DNA from: Trichobilharzia regenti
Lineage: Eukaryota > Platyhelminthes > Trematoda > Strigeidida > Schistosomatidae
Assembly (NCBI GenBank): GCA_944472135.2
Contig: OX235268.1
Span: 14,452,589 to 14,516,588, forward strand
Length of the DNA stretch: 64,000 nucleotides
Direction: 5' to 3'
The notes under the pieces are model-generated. The model was not told where the DNA came from. It saw only the letters and a list, made by a program, of their open reading frames with translations, and searched no databases. Made by a program: the position numbers and the translations under genes. Of the stretch, positions 44,520 through 56,844 are shown in pieces (position 1 is the stretch's first letter; the number at the start of each line of letters is the position of its first letter).

Positions 44520-45320
44520 AACTGTCCTCTCTGCTCACCGTTCACACAAAAAACACACACGAACACGCACACATATGCGCACAAATATTCAGATATTATG
44601 AATTAGAGTCATGTGTGTTTATTACTCTGCTCTGATTAATTCCATCTGCCATTACAAATTAAAAAAAAAATTTCAGCTTTATACGATGGTAATAACAACG
44701 GCAACAACGACAACATCAGTAATAACGACAAACGGCAAGAAATCAATGCAAAGAAGACTGTCTTTTTTTGTTTGAAAAGTCTTTTGAGAACAGAATAAAA
44801 AGCGAACAAAACTCCTTCTCTTTTACTCAATTAGCTTTTGAAGTTTTCATTTGAAAAGTAAATTAAGTTATTGTTTGATTGTGTGTATACCACGCATGTT
44901 TGTTTCATAGTTTCTTTTTTTTTGTGGATTCTTTTATTTTGTTCACTGGTTATTTATACTCAGGGGAATAGACTCCTTTCGGCTGTCGAAAAGATTTGTT
45001 TTGTGGTAGGGACAACAATAACACCCACAACAACAACAACGCCAAATGCATTTCTCAATCAGATTTTGTATAGTTTATGTTTTCCTCTGGCGTGTGTGTG
45101 TGTGCGTGTGTGAGTGTGAATGACTTTGAAAATCAAGTCTTCACTACAATAAAAGAGACGTTACGCCATTTTAGAATATGACATTCATGATGTCTCCATT
45201 TTGAGTCGTGGAATCAGTAATACAAGACAAAAGTGTAATGACCACTTGAATAGAAGTTGGGTTTTCTGAGCAGTCGATAGGATAACAGAGGTAGTTTTAC
45301 AGTGGAAGATGATTATCAGG
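44520..45320. other. No gene recognised
   Basis: Contains a (CA)n-like run near 44550-44585, (AAC)n runs near 44700 and 45015-45040, and a GTGTGTGTGCGTGTGTGAGTG run near 45094. An 80-codon frame at 44871-45113 (+) shows no known domain. Confidence 0.4.
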
Positions 45321-45399
45321 CTAACTTGATCATAACAGTGATGCTAGCTTTATTTCATGAAGTACTTTTGTGGTGGTGGTGTGATACAGACAGTATGTT

Positions 45400-45870
45400 T
45401 CAGCGGAATATAATTTTAAGGAATGGTTACTGAAAAAAGAGTACTCATCTTTGATAACCTGCTGTTCATCAGGTTCTACAGTTATACATACATTATAGTG
45501 AATGAATGAATGAATTAGTGTTATGAACAACATTAATGCTGTTTGAATAACATCGAATCAATAATATTGATAGATTACAGCTCACTAGCATCAGCGTAAA
45601 ATAAGTTGAATGTCAGAAAAATTAGGAAAGATAATGTTACAAATTCATGGATTTCTAGTGTCTATTGAAGGCCAGTCAGGGCAGTAGCAGTGGCTGGATT
45701 TGCTTCTTTTGCACACGAAGCGCTGGTTGTTTGAGGCGAATTACAATATCCTCTGCTGTTTGGAGCATGCTGTACTTCGATGATTTTGGCAATTTATCTG
45801 ACAATACCCAGTAGATGATAGAGAAGGATTCTTCAATGCTGGCTTTGTGTCCGGTTTGCACCAGATAGGC
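45400..45870 (-). pseudogene. PLE-C C-terminal fragment
   Basis: The minus frame encodes HKASIEESFSIIYWVLSDKL then SSKYSMLQTAEDIVIRLKQP and ends RVQKKQIQPLLLP near 45680, the C-terminal part after the GIY-YIG domain. Very similar to 37850-38320. It is joined at 45875 to an HH2 SINE. Confidence 0.78.
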
Positions 45871-45883
45871 TAATATTAAATTC

Positions 45884-46495
45884 AAGTGTTGGTTTGTAGG
45901 GATTTGATTGGTTCACAGGATTTTATCATGAGCTGACATTAGTTAGAGAACCATTGGAAAACCTGCATGGAGTACTGTACAGCTGTTTCCTCCAGCTAGT
46001 TTGGGACTCTTCATCAGTACGCACACACCGGGGTTCGAACCCAGGACCTTCTGGTTACAAGGCGAGCTCGTATGCCATTACGCCACTGGGACCCGATCCA
46101 ATGGCCCATGAATTCTAACTTCGGCCAATTCATGACATAGCGCGACCCCTAGCCAATGTCTTTGGCGGCGAGTATTTGTTCTCACACCCGACCTGCTGCA
46201 CCCTACAGGTCACAACTTCTCACTGGAACCCCAGGTTACTACCTACCCTAATAGGCTGGCGGTTGCGCTATATTGTGAATTGGCGGAAGTTTGAATTCAT
46301 GGACCACTGGATCGGGTCCCAGTGGCTTAATGGTATACAAGCTATCTGTCCTTGTAACCAGAAGGTCCTGGGTTCGAATCCCGGTGAGCGCCTACTGATG
46401 AAGAGTCGCAAACTAGGACGAAACATCTGTCCAGTACTCCCAGGTTTTCCAATGGTTCTCTAACTAATGTTAGCTCATGATGAAATCCTATAATA
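45884..46495. repeat. HH2 SINE head-to-head pair
   Basis: A minus-strand full unit (45884-46256) meets a plus-strand copy (46257-46495) at their 5' leaders. Both have good tRNA-like boxes (CGGGGTTCGAACCCAGGACC; GGGTTCGAATCCCGG). Both hammerheads carry A for the invariant C at position 3 (GTACTGATGAAGAG type), with other changes (GTTTCCTCC; GAGTCGC). Confidence 0.85.
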
Positions 46496-46499
46496 CTGA

Positions 46500-47270
46500 A
46501 TTGTTGATGATTTTTGCTACACTTTTACTTAGCCATACTGAAAGATGTTCCCGATCAAGAAAAATCAAGTTCTTAGAGCGACGGCAGGTACAACTCGCTG
46601 CACAAGCGCAGTTGAATTGCTAGATGTAATTGGAGGTGGCTAGCTAGTCTAGGTACTACATCTTTCAGTCGAGGTATCACCATCGGTCGTGTAGAGAATA
46701 CGATGTGTAGTTCGCCAGCATTAAAAGTTCTTGCAACTGATTTTCTTAATTTCTTCATGCTTATTTCACTTGGTACATCGCCCTTCAATTCCAGTCGTAT
46801 ATATATAAAGGCTTCTTGTTAGTGGATTGTGAGTAATAATTTTTCGCTTTCATTGTCATGTTTTTCTTGATAAATCTGTCAGGATAGCCATTTTTCACAT
46901 ATTCCCACAGTTGAATACAGCATTAGCAACAGAGTACGATATATCTATTCATCTCGTTTAATGTAAGTCAAAATCACACGCTCAATGATTGGTTAGAGAA
47001 TCTAAAACTGTATGAATATATAAAAAGCGGTTCGATTACTTGAAAATAATACTTTGGCTTCCGTGTCTTGCCTTGTGTTGTCACACTGTTGAATTCTGAG
47101 TAAATAGTACAATATTGCATCTCTAATTTTCTCTTTACGTAACACGTTAAATGACCGATTAATGAACAAAGAATATCCTTTTCGATTAACTTGTCATAGG
47201 GTTTTATATTCATATAAGAATAGAGAATAGTAAAAAGGCAGTTGCAGCGAAGAAAATTTTCTTTTCGACG
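46500..47270 (-). pseudogene. PLE-C connector/GIY-YIG fragment
   Basis: The minus frame 46573-46788 encodes RTFNAGELHIVFSTRPMVIP and RLKDVVPRL, the same connector as at 28990 (+). The GIY-YIG core that should follow is reduced to QLRLCSELYL near 46580-46620, with the YIG part lost. The region 46800-47270 is a worn upstream extension. Confidence 0.68.
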
Positions 47271-47274
47271 AAGC

Positions 47275-47530
47275 CACCATCAACTAAACTGTACATTCGT
47301 GTATTTATAGTAAATGGGTGAGAAAGTTCCAGAATAATTTCTTATCAAGGGTCAAATTATTGAAATTACAGTTAGGAATTAAAATGCCATAATAAACAGG
47401 GGGATAGGGCTGATAAAACTCAAGCAAAATGGCAGCATAATTACTAAGAAGATTGACATATTGTGCAATTAGGGGTTAGAAATGCAGAAATAACAAAAAT
47501 ATAGAGGATGTTCGGACAAAAAATCTAGTA
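47275..47530. other. No recognised feature
   Basis: AT-rich, nothing seen. Confidence 0.3.
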
Positions 47531-48400
47531 GGTTTATAACTAATGTGACAAATAATTGTTTATGTAGAAATAATAAAATGACGAAATAGACAAGAAGTTC
47601 AGATATGAAAATATCTTAGTGTAAATAGGGAACAAGAAAAATTTAAAATAACATGAATAAACAGGAAATTCGGATAACAAAGGCAATGTGATAGTCACTA
47701 TCAGAAGAATTACCTGTTTTTGATGACAAGGGTTGGACGTATTTCTATTGGAAAAAAGCGTGGGTATGCGTTTTTGGATGTCTAGTGCCTCGGCTATGCC
47801 CAGATGTCCTAATTTTACTCCCTTTGATAGGTTTGATCTAATCTTGTATATTATTTTGAAAGATTTTTCGAATGGCGCTGAATGTCCTGAGTTGACCAGA
47901 TGTTCTGTCACTGAACTATATAGCCGTTTTCGTTCTCATATTACTATCCAGGCTGAACAGTGTTCAGAAGCGCGTTTTTCAATTTGGTGCATGGTGCATG
48001 GCCCATGTACTCAGCTATACATGAGCAAATAAAATGGTATATGCATGCTGAAATGGCTCAGTGCGACAGCTTGTCTTTCGCATTCTGGCTGAACAGTTTC
48101 TTGCGGGAAAACGTCAGTCGGAAGCTGGCGGCTTCAATGTCACCTCTGAATTTTAGTTTAAGTAGGGACGGATTGGACTTGTTTTGGAAGTCTTATTAGA
48201 TTTGAAATCCTTATCAGCGAACCTAGTCGGAAAGCCGTTATCCATCAGGGTTCTTTGGAGATTACACAGGCCTTCGTCGATCACTTCCTCCCCGCATACC
48301 TTCTGAATCCTCGAGGTAAGAGCGTATATAAGGTTCCTTTTTCTGCTTACGGGCACGAAGCTTTGAAAGTCGATGAATGGGAGTGACAATTAAAAAAATA
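47530..48400 (-). pseudogene. PLE fragment: connector and C-terminus
   Basis: The connector frame 48153-48389 reads FVPVSRKRNLIYALTSRIQK and LQRTLMDNGFPTRFADKDFK. The C-terminal frame 47540-47911 reads EHLVNSGHSAPFEKSFKIIY with ALDIQKRIPTLF. The GIY-YIG core between them is not recognisable in 47912-48150. Both are typical of Penelope-like proteins. Confidence 0.75.
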
Positions 48401-48569
48401 CTGTTACTCACAACATTCATGCTGTTTTAAATTACACTGAATCATTAACATCAATGGGTCACATATCAAAGACATCAGTAACAGAGAGATAATGTGCATT
48501 AATATAACACACTAAACTTACTCATGATCAAATAAAATAAGGGAAGTAACACAGAATTAACGAATCCAT

Positions 48570-49690
48570 ATTTTCTACAGTAGACCAGGTTAGCGATCGT
48601 AACTAACTGGACCTGCTTCTTTCTCAATCAGTGCTACGGTTGATTTAACTGAATTGTAATGACTACTGTTGTTTACAGTGTTCGGTTAATAGAGGTCTTT
48701 TGGGCATTTATTCGATACCCGATAAACGATAGAGAAAGACTCTTCAATGCTAGCTAACTCTTTGGTCTATTAGGACGAAGTGACTTAATACATAAAACTG
48801 TTGGCAATTTTGAACAACACCCCCATTGAGACCACACACAATAAAAAGTGTTCCCCAACAGGAAAAATTAATTTCCTATACCAATAGCCAATTTAACTAG
48901 CTTCATTGAAGCAACTGAATTGATAGATACAATTGTAGATCACTAGCCTATGTACTTCATCTTCCAGTTTAGGAATTATAACCGGTTGTGTGGAAAATAC
49001 AAACTGAAACTTATCGGGATTAAAAGTTGTTTGAATAGATTTTCTCAGCTTCTTGATTGTTAGGGTATGAATATCACCTCAGTCGCATATACATTCAGGG
49101 GTCTGGCTAATAGATACAGGAGAATCAATTCTATCCTCTTCTCAATGTATTTAATGATGACTTTTCCAGGGTAGCTATTTTCACTTAACGTGTAGTAAAG
49201 AACCTTAAGTTCAGCTGCAATCACGTTTTCTAAATAAATAGCTGTGCCCCTATGGCTAAGGGTCTTTACCGAGTTTCTTTTATACCGTAGAGGGACAAAG
49301 CCATGAAAAGCCATGAAAAATGCAGATTCTTTTGTATGCTACCACTCGATTTTTTGTTAGTTGGACGCCTAGAAAGGAACATTTACCTTTGGGACTCTAA
49401 TTTTGATAGCTTAATGTGCTTCATATTATAGTTTTCCTATGCAAATCATTTTCACAAATAATGAAGGTGTCATCGATTTACTGGTGATAAAATAAGGTTG
49501 TTTAGAAGACTATTATATTACTTACTGAGAAATAAATCTACTAATGCGGAACCCAATGGAGAGCCCACTGTCAATCAATCCATCCACCTGTCTATAGAGC
49601 TCATCGTCAAATTTAAAATTCACTTTCATGGTACACTGTAGTGACGACGCTTTGAGGATTTCCACTGGTTATCCTCACATTTATTCACTA
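48570..49690 (-). pseudogene. PLE-C fragment with RT remnant
   Basis: On the minus strand, from 49690 down: FDDELYRQVDG (motif B region, about 49620) with a degraded GSPLGP stretch, IDDTFIICENDL (motif C, about 49470), and the connector FVPLRYKRNSVKTLSHRGTA and LSENSYPGKVIIKYIEKR (49134-49300). FVFSTQPVIIPKLEDEVHRL (near 48940-49000) and IYNCIYQFSC follow, with a PLE C-terminus near 48600-48760. Several stops. Confidence 0.8.
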
Positions 49691-49699
49691 TTTAGTTAT

Positions 49700-50090
49700 T
49701 TGTTCACAGACGTAGCTAACCGTTTCAATTAGCGCTGTTACCTTCGCAGATACCAAACTTTTATCCTCCTCAGTGTTAATCCAAGGTATTTAACATTTCA
49801 CTTAGTTTCAACATCTGTGACGCAAGAATCATGGAAACGAACTAATTCGCGTTAATCGCATTTTTGTCTAAAGGTAAAATTACTAATGTCATATTTGAAG
49901 AAAGGATTTACGTGAATACCATTCGACAAGCATCCCTGACTAAATTTTGATAAAAAGGCATTCCTTTTTGGAACAGTCTGATTGGAAATTGACATGAGTG
50001 AAGACAGTTAAATCGTCGACACAAATTGAAAAAATGGGCTTCCTCATAACGAGATAAAGAAGGGAGAAAAATTAGCTGTTTTGGTAAACA
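49700..50090. other. No recognised feature
   Basis: No convincing frame or repeat. Possible far-decayed PLE sequence. Confidence 0.3.
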
Positions 50091-50094
50091 GTGT

Positions 50095-50290
50095 CCCAGT
50101 TATCACATAGCTGAACGGTTAGACGGCTAACAGACTGATCGTGAAAGTTAAAGGTTCTGTGTTCAATCACTAATGAGCTTATCAGTTCACACTCTTGAAG
50201 AGTCCAATACGAGGTAGGGTTGCTAGCTCCATACTACATTTTTCCTCTCTAACAAGTATACCACTTCATATGAATTGTGGTCAAGATTTG
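50095..50290 (+). repeat. Degenerate tRNA-headed SINE
   Basis: 'TAGCTGAACGGTTAGACGGC' and GTTCTGTGTTCAATCAC resemble worn A and B boxes. AGGGTTGCTAGCTCCATAC resembles the SINE bodies at 30783 and 32165. Confidence 0.45.
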
Positions 50291-50327
50291 ACCAGATAGT
50301 TGCAAAATAATTGAGCGCCGAGTGAGA

Positions 50328-51847
50328 AGTAGACATTTATAAAATTATATTCGTCAAATCTCAGCGAAACTGAAATGATTAATTCCAACGTTTCTTGCGT
50401 TCAGAGATCTGGTCCGAAATTCTTCAGGGAAATTAATCGAAATTAACATGACAGAGGTTTATATACATGAAAGGAACATCTCTTGTTTTTCAAACCTTTA
50501 TCCAATCATGAGCGCTGAAACAGGTATCAACATGTATAATAAATAAAAATTGTATGAACTATGATCAAAATTTGACCTCAGACTTTCAAAATTAGTCTAC
50601 TTTTGTTAAAATATATGTATATATGCAGTATACAATGGTGTGTGGGTGAACAGTCATATAACATTTGTTATTCTCTCCATAAGAAGATGTAGACAATCGG
50701 GAATGTTGACCACGTATGACTAATTGTTGATACATACCCAATTTTTATTTATTAGTCAAGATTTGCCATGCATCAGCTAACATGTACACCGTCACGTCTG
50801 TTCAAACTGTTGGGATTCACTCACATATGTAGGGCTTCTGCAGTCAGTCTTTCTTTATTTGAACCAAAAGATTTCTGTAAAACCTTAGTCTTATCAAAGT
50901 CAATTTTGTGTTCCGTTTCTACTGAATGAAGTGCAATCGCTGAGTTGTTTTCTAGCTTCTTCAGGTTTGCAGAGGTCTTTGGGATCACCTTTAGACATTG
51001 TTTAGGCTCCTTCACTCTTACATTCACCTCTCTGGAAGTTTCTTCTACATATACGGCGTCACAGTCCCCACAAATGATCTAGTACACACAATTCTGTTTG
51101 TTTTCTTCTGTTTTATCCTTAACCTTCACCAGTGATAAGGGTAAGGTGTCATTTGCACGTAAATACAATCTAATGTTATGATTATTAGGCATTCGCTTTA
51201 TCTCCTCCAATGTTTGTTTGCGGTAAGGAATCACCGCTTTACTAACTCAATTCTTAGCAGCAGGTTTCGATTCATCCTTATCATCACATTTTAAATATCT
51301 TTTTATGAAGTCTTTAGGATAATTATTTGATTCAAGAGTGGATGGAACCAATTTTAGTTCCTTGCTAATATCTTCCTCCTCAGTAACAAGACGTTTGCCT
51401 CTATTGATCAGATTCTTGGCCACAATTACTTTGGTGGTAAATGGGTGAGCTGAATAGAAGTCTTGGTATCTATCCGAATTTGTTGGCTTTCTGAATATGT
51501 TTATTTTAAATTTGCCACCTAATTTTCTGTTTACTAAACAGTCTAGGAACGCCAACTCATTATCATAGGATTCAACCTCTTTGGAAAACTTGATGGTTTC
51601 TGACATATTGATTATTAATTGAAAAAGTTCATTTAAAAAATTAGGCCTGATTATGACGAAGGTATCATGATTGGACAAAGTTTCAAAAACAAGAGATGTT
51701 CCTTTTATAAATATAAACCTTTGTTATGTTAATTTCGATTAATTTCCCTGAAAAAGTTTGGACCAGATCTCTGAACGCAAGAAACGTTGTAATTAATCCT
51801 TTCAGTTTCGCTGAGATTTTCCAAATATAATTTTATAAGTTTACCAC
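50328..51847 (-). mobile_element. PLE-D element with inverted ends
   Basis: The ends (50328-50500 and 51685-51847) are inverted copies sharing ACAAGAGATGTTCC and CAACGTTTCTTGCGTTCAGA or their complements. The minus frame 51247-51678 starts in the RT thumb-like region (FLNELFQLIINMSETIKFSK) and continues LAFLDCLVNRKLGGKFKINI, FRKPTNSDRYQDFYSAHPF and NNYPKDFIKRYLK. A GIY-YIG core with a stop (near 51030-51090: IICGDCDAVYV) follows, and the C-terminus is at 50821-51027. The RT catalytic part is missing. Confidence 0.85.
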
Positions 51848-51849
51848 TA

Positions 51850-51935
51850 TTTCAGTGAGGTTTAGGTGTGTTTTGGCTAGGAATCGAGTCCATAGGTGCA
51901 GCGTAATTAGCGGATATTCTACCACTGGAACACCA
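51850..51935 (-). repeat. tRNA-like sequence
   Basis: On the minus strand, CCAGTGGTAGAATATCCGC and GGACTCGATTCCTAGCC resemble A and B boxes about 30 bases apart. Likely a SINE head abutting the PLE-D end. Confidence 0.5.
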
Positions 51936-51939
51936 GTGT

Positions 51940-52422
51940 ATACACGGCTTTGATTGAACCCTACATCAGTCATTTCAAGAGCCAAAGTTTTATTCACTAG
52001 GCAATGAGGGTCGATTCACTTTAAACCCCTAAATATCATTGAAGTGTGCATATGAGGAGCCAATATGTCAAAAGAGACAACAGTATACAATCAGTCATGG
52101 TTTGTTTAGCTTTCTGGCAAGGCAATTGGTTTCGTCAGTGTTTAGTAACGGCTAAAATTCCCGATGAGGCATAAATGTCTCCCTAGTTGGTGAGGAAATT
52201 AAAGTATCCAACTCTTATAGAATGTCGCTACCTCTTAGTTAACCTTATGTGCTATCTTTATGGATATGTGAAATTGATTTTATCCTCTCTTTGTATTCAT
52301 CTTCCTTGTAAAATAGTAATGAATTCGTGAATTCAATAAACCAGACTCAACCCGTCAAAACCTCATCAATACTAACTGCTCGATTTTCAATTATTCAGAG
52401 TAAAAATTGCCTGGCTGTTTAA
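51940..52422 (+). promoter_or_regulatory. Innexin upstream region, possible 5' UTR splice acceptor
   Basis: The pyrimidine-rich TTTTCAATTATTCAG ends at about 52397, 25 bases before the innexin ATG. It could be the acceptor of a 5' UTR intron or of spliced-leader trans-splicing, both common in flatworms. No TATA box or initiator is claimed. The evidence is a single motif. Confidence 0.35.
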
Positions 52423-52579
52423 ATGGATGCTGCATTCATCTGGAATCTCTCCAAACTTGGACGTATTGGATCAAGACGCTTACAGTTCGATGATGATTTT
52501 GCGGATCGTTTAAATTATCAGTATACAAGTGTCCTGTTATTTTTATTTATTGGTCTTATCGGTGTACGTCAATATGTTG
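52423..52579 (+). CDS. Innexin, first coding exon
   Basis: This exon encodes the N-terminus of a gap-junction protein that forms intercellular channels in the plasma membrane. The 52 residues include MDAAFIWNLSKLG, then FADRLNYQYTSVLL and the first membrane segment (about residues 34-50, LLFLFIGLIGVRQYVG). The start is set by an in-frame TAA immediately before the ATG. The exon ends at GTTG before a GTAAGT donor (52580), splitting a glycine codon after its first base. Joining to 60775 restores VGKPIQCW, the signature at the start of the first extracellular loop of innexins, so these two exons belong together. The organism probably has several innexin genes; which one this is cannot be told from the sequence shown. 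Confidence 0.93.
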
Positions 52580-52789
52580 GTAAGTTGAGCGAAAATAAAA
52601 ATTATTATTGGGTCGAAATGGTCTATGTGAGAAACAATGAGTGCTTGGTTCGAGTCTTATTTAGAAGAATATATAAGTCGCTTCATATACAGGTAAACTC
52701 AGCTGATTAGTTCCAAGCGGGACAAAAAAGCACACCCTGAAATTCCCTACATGTATTGAGGCTAAGTAAAATCTCTTCCGTAGGCCGCA

Positions 52790-53470
52790 AGTATGGAGAA
52801 GCTGTATTTTCTTCCATCTTTTCAAAATATCGTTTGAAAGCTTTGTTCTTAAGAAAAAACCGAGGAAGAGATATCCATCGTGGTTAAATGACTGGGTGAC
52901 AGGGGTTTCCTACAGGAGTTTATCGAGAAATATAGGAAACGCAGTGCTAAAAAAGTGAATTGCAGCACAGCGGAAAAATAGTCTATGATTCTACGGTTTG
53001 CCTTCAAGGATGATGATGATGTCGCTAGTAGAATAAGATTTAGACTGAACACTGCTTTGTAAAAGACATATGCAACTGACAAGCTTATATATTTTTTATC
53101 AAATTACTAGTTGTCTAAGACAATCAAAAGTGGACACACTCCCTCCTCATGTTACCTTGGAATGCGTCTACGAATTTACATGTACCTGTCACAGCACATA
53201 CATTGGAACAACAGAGACAATGGTTATTGTCCGCGTTTCTGAACACATACCGAAAATAGCACAATAAAAAGACTCATAGGCACTAAAGAGTGCAATCGTG
53301 CGCCATCTATTGGACAATAGCCATTTTGTGGACAACGTGAAGGCGTTCAAAACAATAAACATGCAAAATGAACGTAGCTTGCTGAGGCAATCTCCAACAA
53401 ACGATGAAAACCATATTTATATACTCAGAAACATAAAGTGGTGAATCATATACTTCCTTGATGATAACAA
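52790..53470 (+). pseudogene. PLE fragment with GIY-YIG core
   Basis: CVYEFTCTCHSTYIGTTE then RVSEHIPK (53160-53260) is a GIY-YIG core with paired cysteines. Upstream, a worn connector (52860-53050) has several stops. Downstream, 53270-53410 is the C-terminus in broken frames. It lies in the innexin intron in sense orientation. Confidence 0.8.
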
Positions 53471-53799
53471 GGAATACAATTTTATTACGTCATCTTCTGT
53501 CCTGTTTAGAAAAAGTTTTTGTATCATCTCTAACGGTGACTCACCCTACTCCTTTCTTGCTATTTTGTACGAATATATCTTCGGTAGTTACGTAATCTAT
53601 TATGTTTTATGCTCTTTCTAGTTAAATTTTGCGTCTACCCATAAGTGAAATTTGTTGAACCCTGTCCTTCTGTTCCCATGATGATCCAGCTGACCATCCA
53701 ATAAGCAGTCAGTTTTCGTAAACACCAATCATTTAACACCTGTCTGACTCATGTAATGCTTAGTTCCTAACAATTACTCCTTATCATCAGAAAAAAAGT

Positions 53800-54760
53800 A
53801 TGGTCAAATCTTTAGTGGGCTCTGAGTGGAACATACGACTTTAGTGTAACACAACGCCTATTTCCCTGGCTTCTTTGTAATCGCATTCAACTGGCCTCAG
53901 GACTTTGTACAATCATTCATTATATCCTTAAACAATCTTTTTCATATCACTCTACTGTCTCATCTACTTTGCACCCTCCTCGACACCCTGGCGTGTAATA
54001 TCATTTGGAATTTTGTTCGGTGTATGTCCATTCAAAACATGGTCATCAGTATTATCAAGCGAAAGCAGCCGTTGACGAAATTCTGTAGTGACCTGTTGAA
54101 AATGCATTTGGTGGTGAACACACTAAATCTGACTGACATGACCTTGGTGTTAGAAGTTTGTATCGTGTTCCTCATGGCGAGTGCAGAAGATATCCACACT
54201 GGTTTCAGAGTAGTAAATGGCTGTCTTGTTTTCTTGATTCTAGCTGACTTTGAAACGATGTTTTTCAGGCAAATAAATGAGATAACTTTCTGTAGGTTTC
54301 TCCCACTGGTGGTGATTGTTGTTGTTTGTTGTTTGGTATCTTCATTACCTCTATCTTCTGTGTCTTTACGTGAAATCCTGTATTTGCTGCCCACCTATTC
54401 CACAAAACTTGTCGGTTTTGCGCTTGTAAATCATCTGGTTTGTGCAAAATGAGATTTAGATCACCCTCAGAGTTGAGATCACATAAAATATTTATGTCCA
54501 ACAGTCAACGTATTTCCATAATTTCGCTCCTAAAAGTTTTGATGCATGATTCAGTCAACCACAATTAGGAATATCATTGGTGGTAGTAAGTAAATAGCTT
54601 TGCCTCACCTCTGTCCTTACTTCAGATGGCTTACTGGGACTTTCCTTTGCGAATCATTTGGTATGTACATAACCTTTAACTGTTGAATCAAGCTAACTTC
54701 CATACCATATAGAATGGAATTACCCTGCTCCATAGTTGTAAAATACATTAAAGTGTTCTA
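53800..54760 (-). mobile_element. RTE LINE fragment, decayed
   Basis: Minus-strand frames 54032-54394 and 54265-54501 carry QTTTITTSGRNLQKVISFIC and GFHVKTQKIEVMKI, which match the QQTTISINGKNLKETTSF and GLHVNIDKTEMMKI region of the RTE protein at 62285. Stops throughout. Inserted antisense in innexin intron 1. Confidence 0.8.
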
Positions 54761-54964
54761 ACTTCTAGTCACCAAAAATTTAAAAAACAGAGAGTACTTC
54801 ACAAGAAGATATATGACTAGGAATTACTGAAACCCAAAGGATACATAATGAAATGGTCTAAATATTTGCAAATTAAGCCAATGCTATCAAATGCAAACAG
54901 AAAGTATCAACCACTCAAAAATTCAAACGATTAACGCAGCACATAGAATCCTCCATTCTAAATG

Positions 54965-55150
54965 AGGTAGTCGTCGGTGGTACAGTGATGGAATGCTTGC
55001 AAGCCGTCCAGGAGACCTGGATTCTATTCCAAGCCAACACACCCATAAACCTTAATTATCTCGTACTAATCCCTGGAGGAATGAAAGATTAGCCATGAGG
55101 CTTAGAATCTCATTCCATTAAAGGATAAAAAGCACTAATGCTTGTGAACC
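54965..55150 (+). repeat. tRNA-headed SINE, worn
   Basis: GTCGTCGGTGGTACAGTGAT resembles the head of the other SINEs (GTGCGTCGGTGGCACAGTGG), with a weak B box (CTGGATTCTATTCC). The body CCTGGAGGAATGAAAG and ATGAGGCTTAG resembles the RTE-tailed type. Confidence 0.55.
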
Positions 55151-55154
55151 TTCA

Positions 55155-55955
55155 ATAAGCTGTTGTAAGTTTCACTCGTAACTTAAAGGAATGCGAAACA
55201 TTCAGTATTAGATTCTGCTGCTCGAGTGACTTTTGTGTGCATTAGTTGTAGGTTTTTACATTCAAATCGCCTCAGCAGTGCAAATTACACGGAAGCATAT
55301 CGCTTTGTGGAGGCTTCTTATACCCTTGTAGACAAGTTTGAATGAATTTTCCTCACATGCTAAGTGGCCACTGTTGAATATATATATGTCTAATTATAGC
55401 ACTGTTTAGTGATATATACTGGCAACTTTCTGTAACCAAACGGGATGATGTTTCTCGAATCTTTTAGATGAGACTCTCATCAAACCACATACATATCTAG
55501 CTGCACAGGAGCAAGTGAATCGTTCGAAACACCTAGAAGTGGTTAAAAGAGACTTTACTGGGGAGAACTGGGTGGCAAGAGAATACCAGTCGTGTTGTAG
55601 CAGCGAAGATTGTTTTTCTCAGGCAGTGAGATATTCTGTTCTTTAGAGTATGGACCAGAAATTAGCCTTTGAACGCCACACTCATGTATTGTATCCCGAT
55701 TTTGGGCTTTGCATGTTCATCTATAAAGATGGGAATAACTATTTCCAAGTAGTTTTTTCTTCAAGAGAGTGACCTCCTCATCTACAGATTCATGGATTTA
55801 AATACTTCGAATCCTCTAATCACGAGATATTAACAGGTGTCGCCTGCGATTTGTATTTTTCTAACTGTAAGTGTTAGTCAACTTTACTGTCATCAACTGT
55901 ATTATAGGATAATACAAAAAGAAGTTGTATACAAACGCTATTCAAGAGGGCCAGG
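55155..55955. other. No recognised feature
   Basis: Intron sequence without a frame or repeat I recognise. Confidence 0.35.
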
Positions 55956-55959
55956 ACTC

Positions 55960-56840
55960 ATTGCAACAACTCCTACTTTAAGGAAAATTTGGAGAAAGAT
56001 ATCTCATGAACGTCTTCCAAAATAATGAATATCCACGGAATTTCATCAAAGGACATATACCCCCGAAGCCAACCTATCAAACTAAAAGCCTCCAAAGAAA
56101 GCACAAAGAAAATCTCCCTACCATATACGAAAGACATCTCAGAGATCACTGCAAGACTCTTCATACCTCTAGGAAATGAGGTTGCACACAAACCAACAAA
56201 ATCACTTCACTCAGCTGACTGTGTGTCAACCAAAAGACTCAACAACGAAAGAAGATAAAACAAACATCATCAACAAAATAAGTTTCAATGACTGAGGAAA
56301 ACACTACATTGGCCAAAGTGGACGTCCCCTCTGTCTTTGTATCCATGATGATAAGCTAGTCGTCAAAAAGCATGACATTTACTCCCTAACTCATATTGCT
56401 GCATACAGACAATCACAACATCAGTTCGACTGGGACAACTTTCAAATATTAGACAGAGGAAACACCAAGAATACTGAACAATTTTTAGAAGCCTTTTTGG
56501 TATTCCAGTGAGTGGTCAATTGATAGACACATCGATACAGACATAATTTAACAATCGATGAGAGAGAAATCTCACATATAATGAGTCAAACTTTAGGTCA
56601 AGGAAACAATCGACACCACTGCCAATACAAGTAGCCTAGAGGGGTGTGAAAACACACAAAAACAACCAATCACGTCCAAAGTCACCAGGAGAGATGATTA
56701 ATAAATTCGTGGAGAAATCTAAAAACTCACTTCAATTGAGATTAAAGTATGCGCTTAAGGAAGATGTCGCCTAGTAAGGCTATAAAAGCCTTGTAAATTA
56801 ACTATCCAGCTCAGAGAACACAACCACATCAAAATATAAC
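55960..56840 (+). pseudogene. PLE-B fragment
   Basis: The connector frame 56025-56258 holds KKISLPYTKDISEITARLFI, followed in other frames by a GIY-YIG core remnant (TLHWPKWTSPL where HYIGQSGRPL is expected, near 56300) and the C-terminus. The terminal part (56600-56840) matches the right end of 42080-43240. Broken by stops. Confidence 0.78.
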
Positions 56841-56844
56841 CACT

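Noticed and set aside
50380..50450. Hammerhead in the PLE-D inverted ends (also 51760-51830)
   Set aside because: The ends contain CUGAA and GAAAC words and a long hairpin, but the G8-A9 part of the core is missing and no consistent helix III/cleavage site could be drawn.
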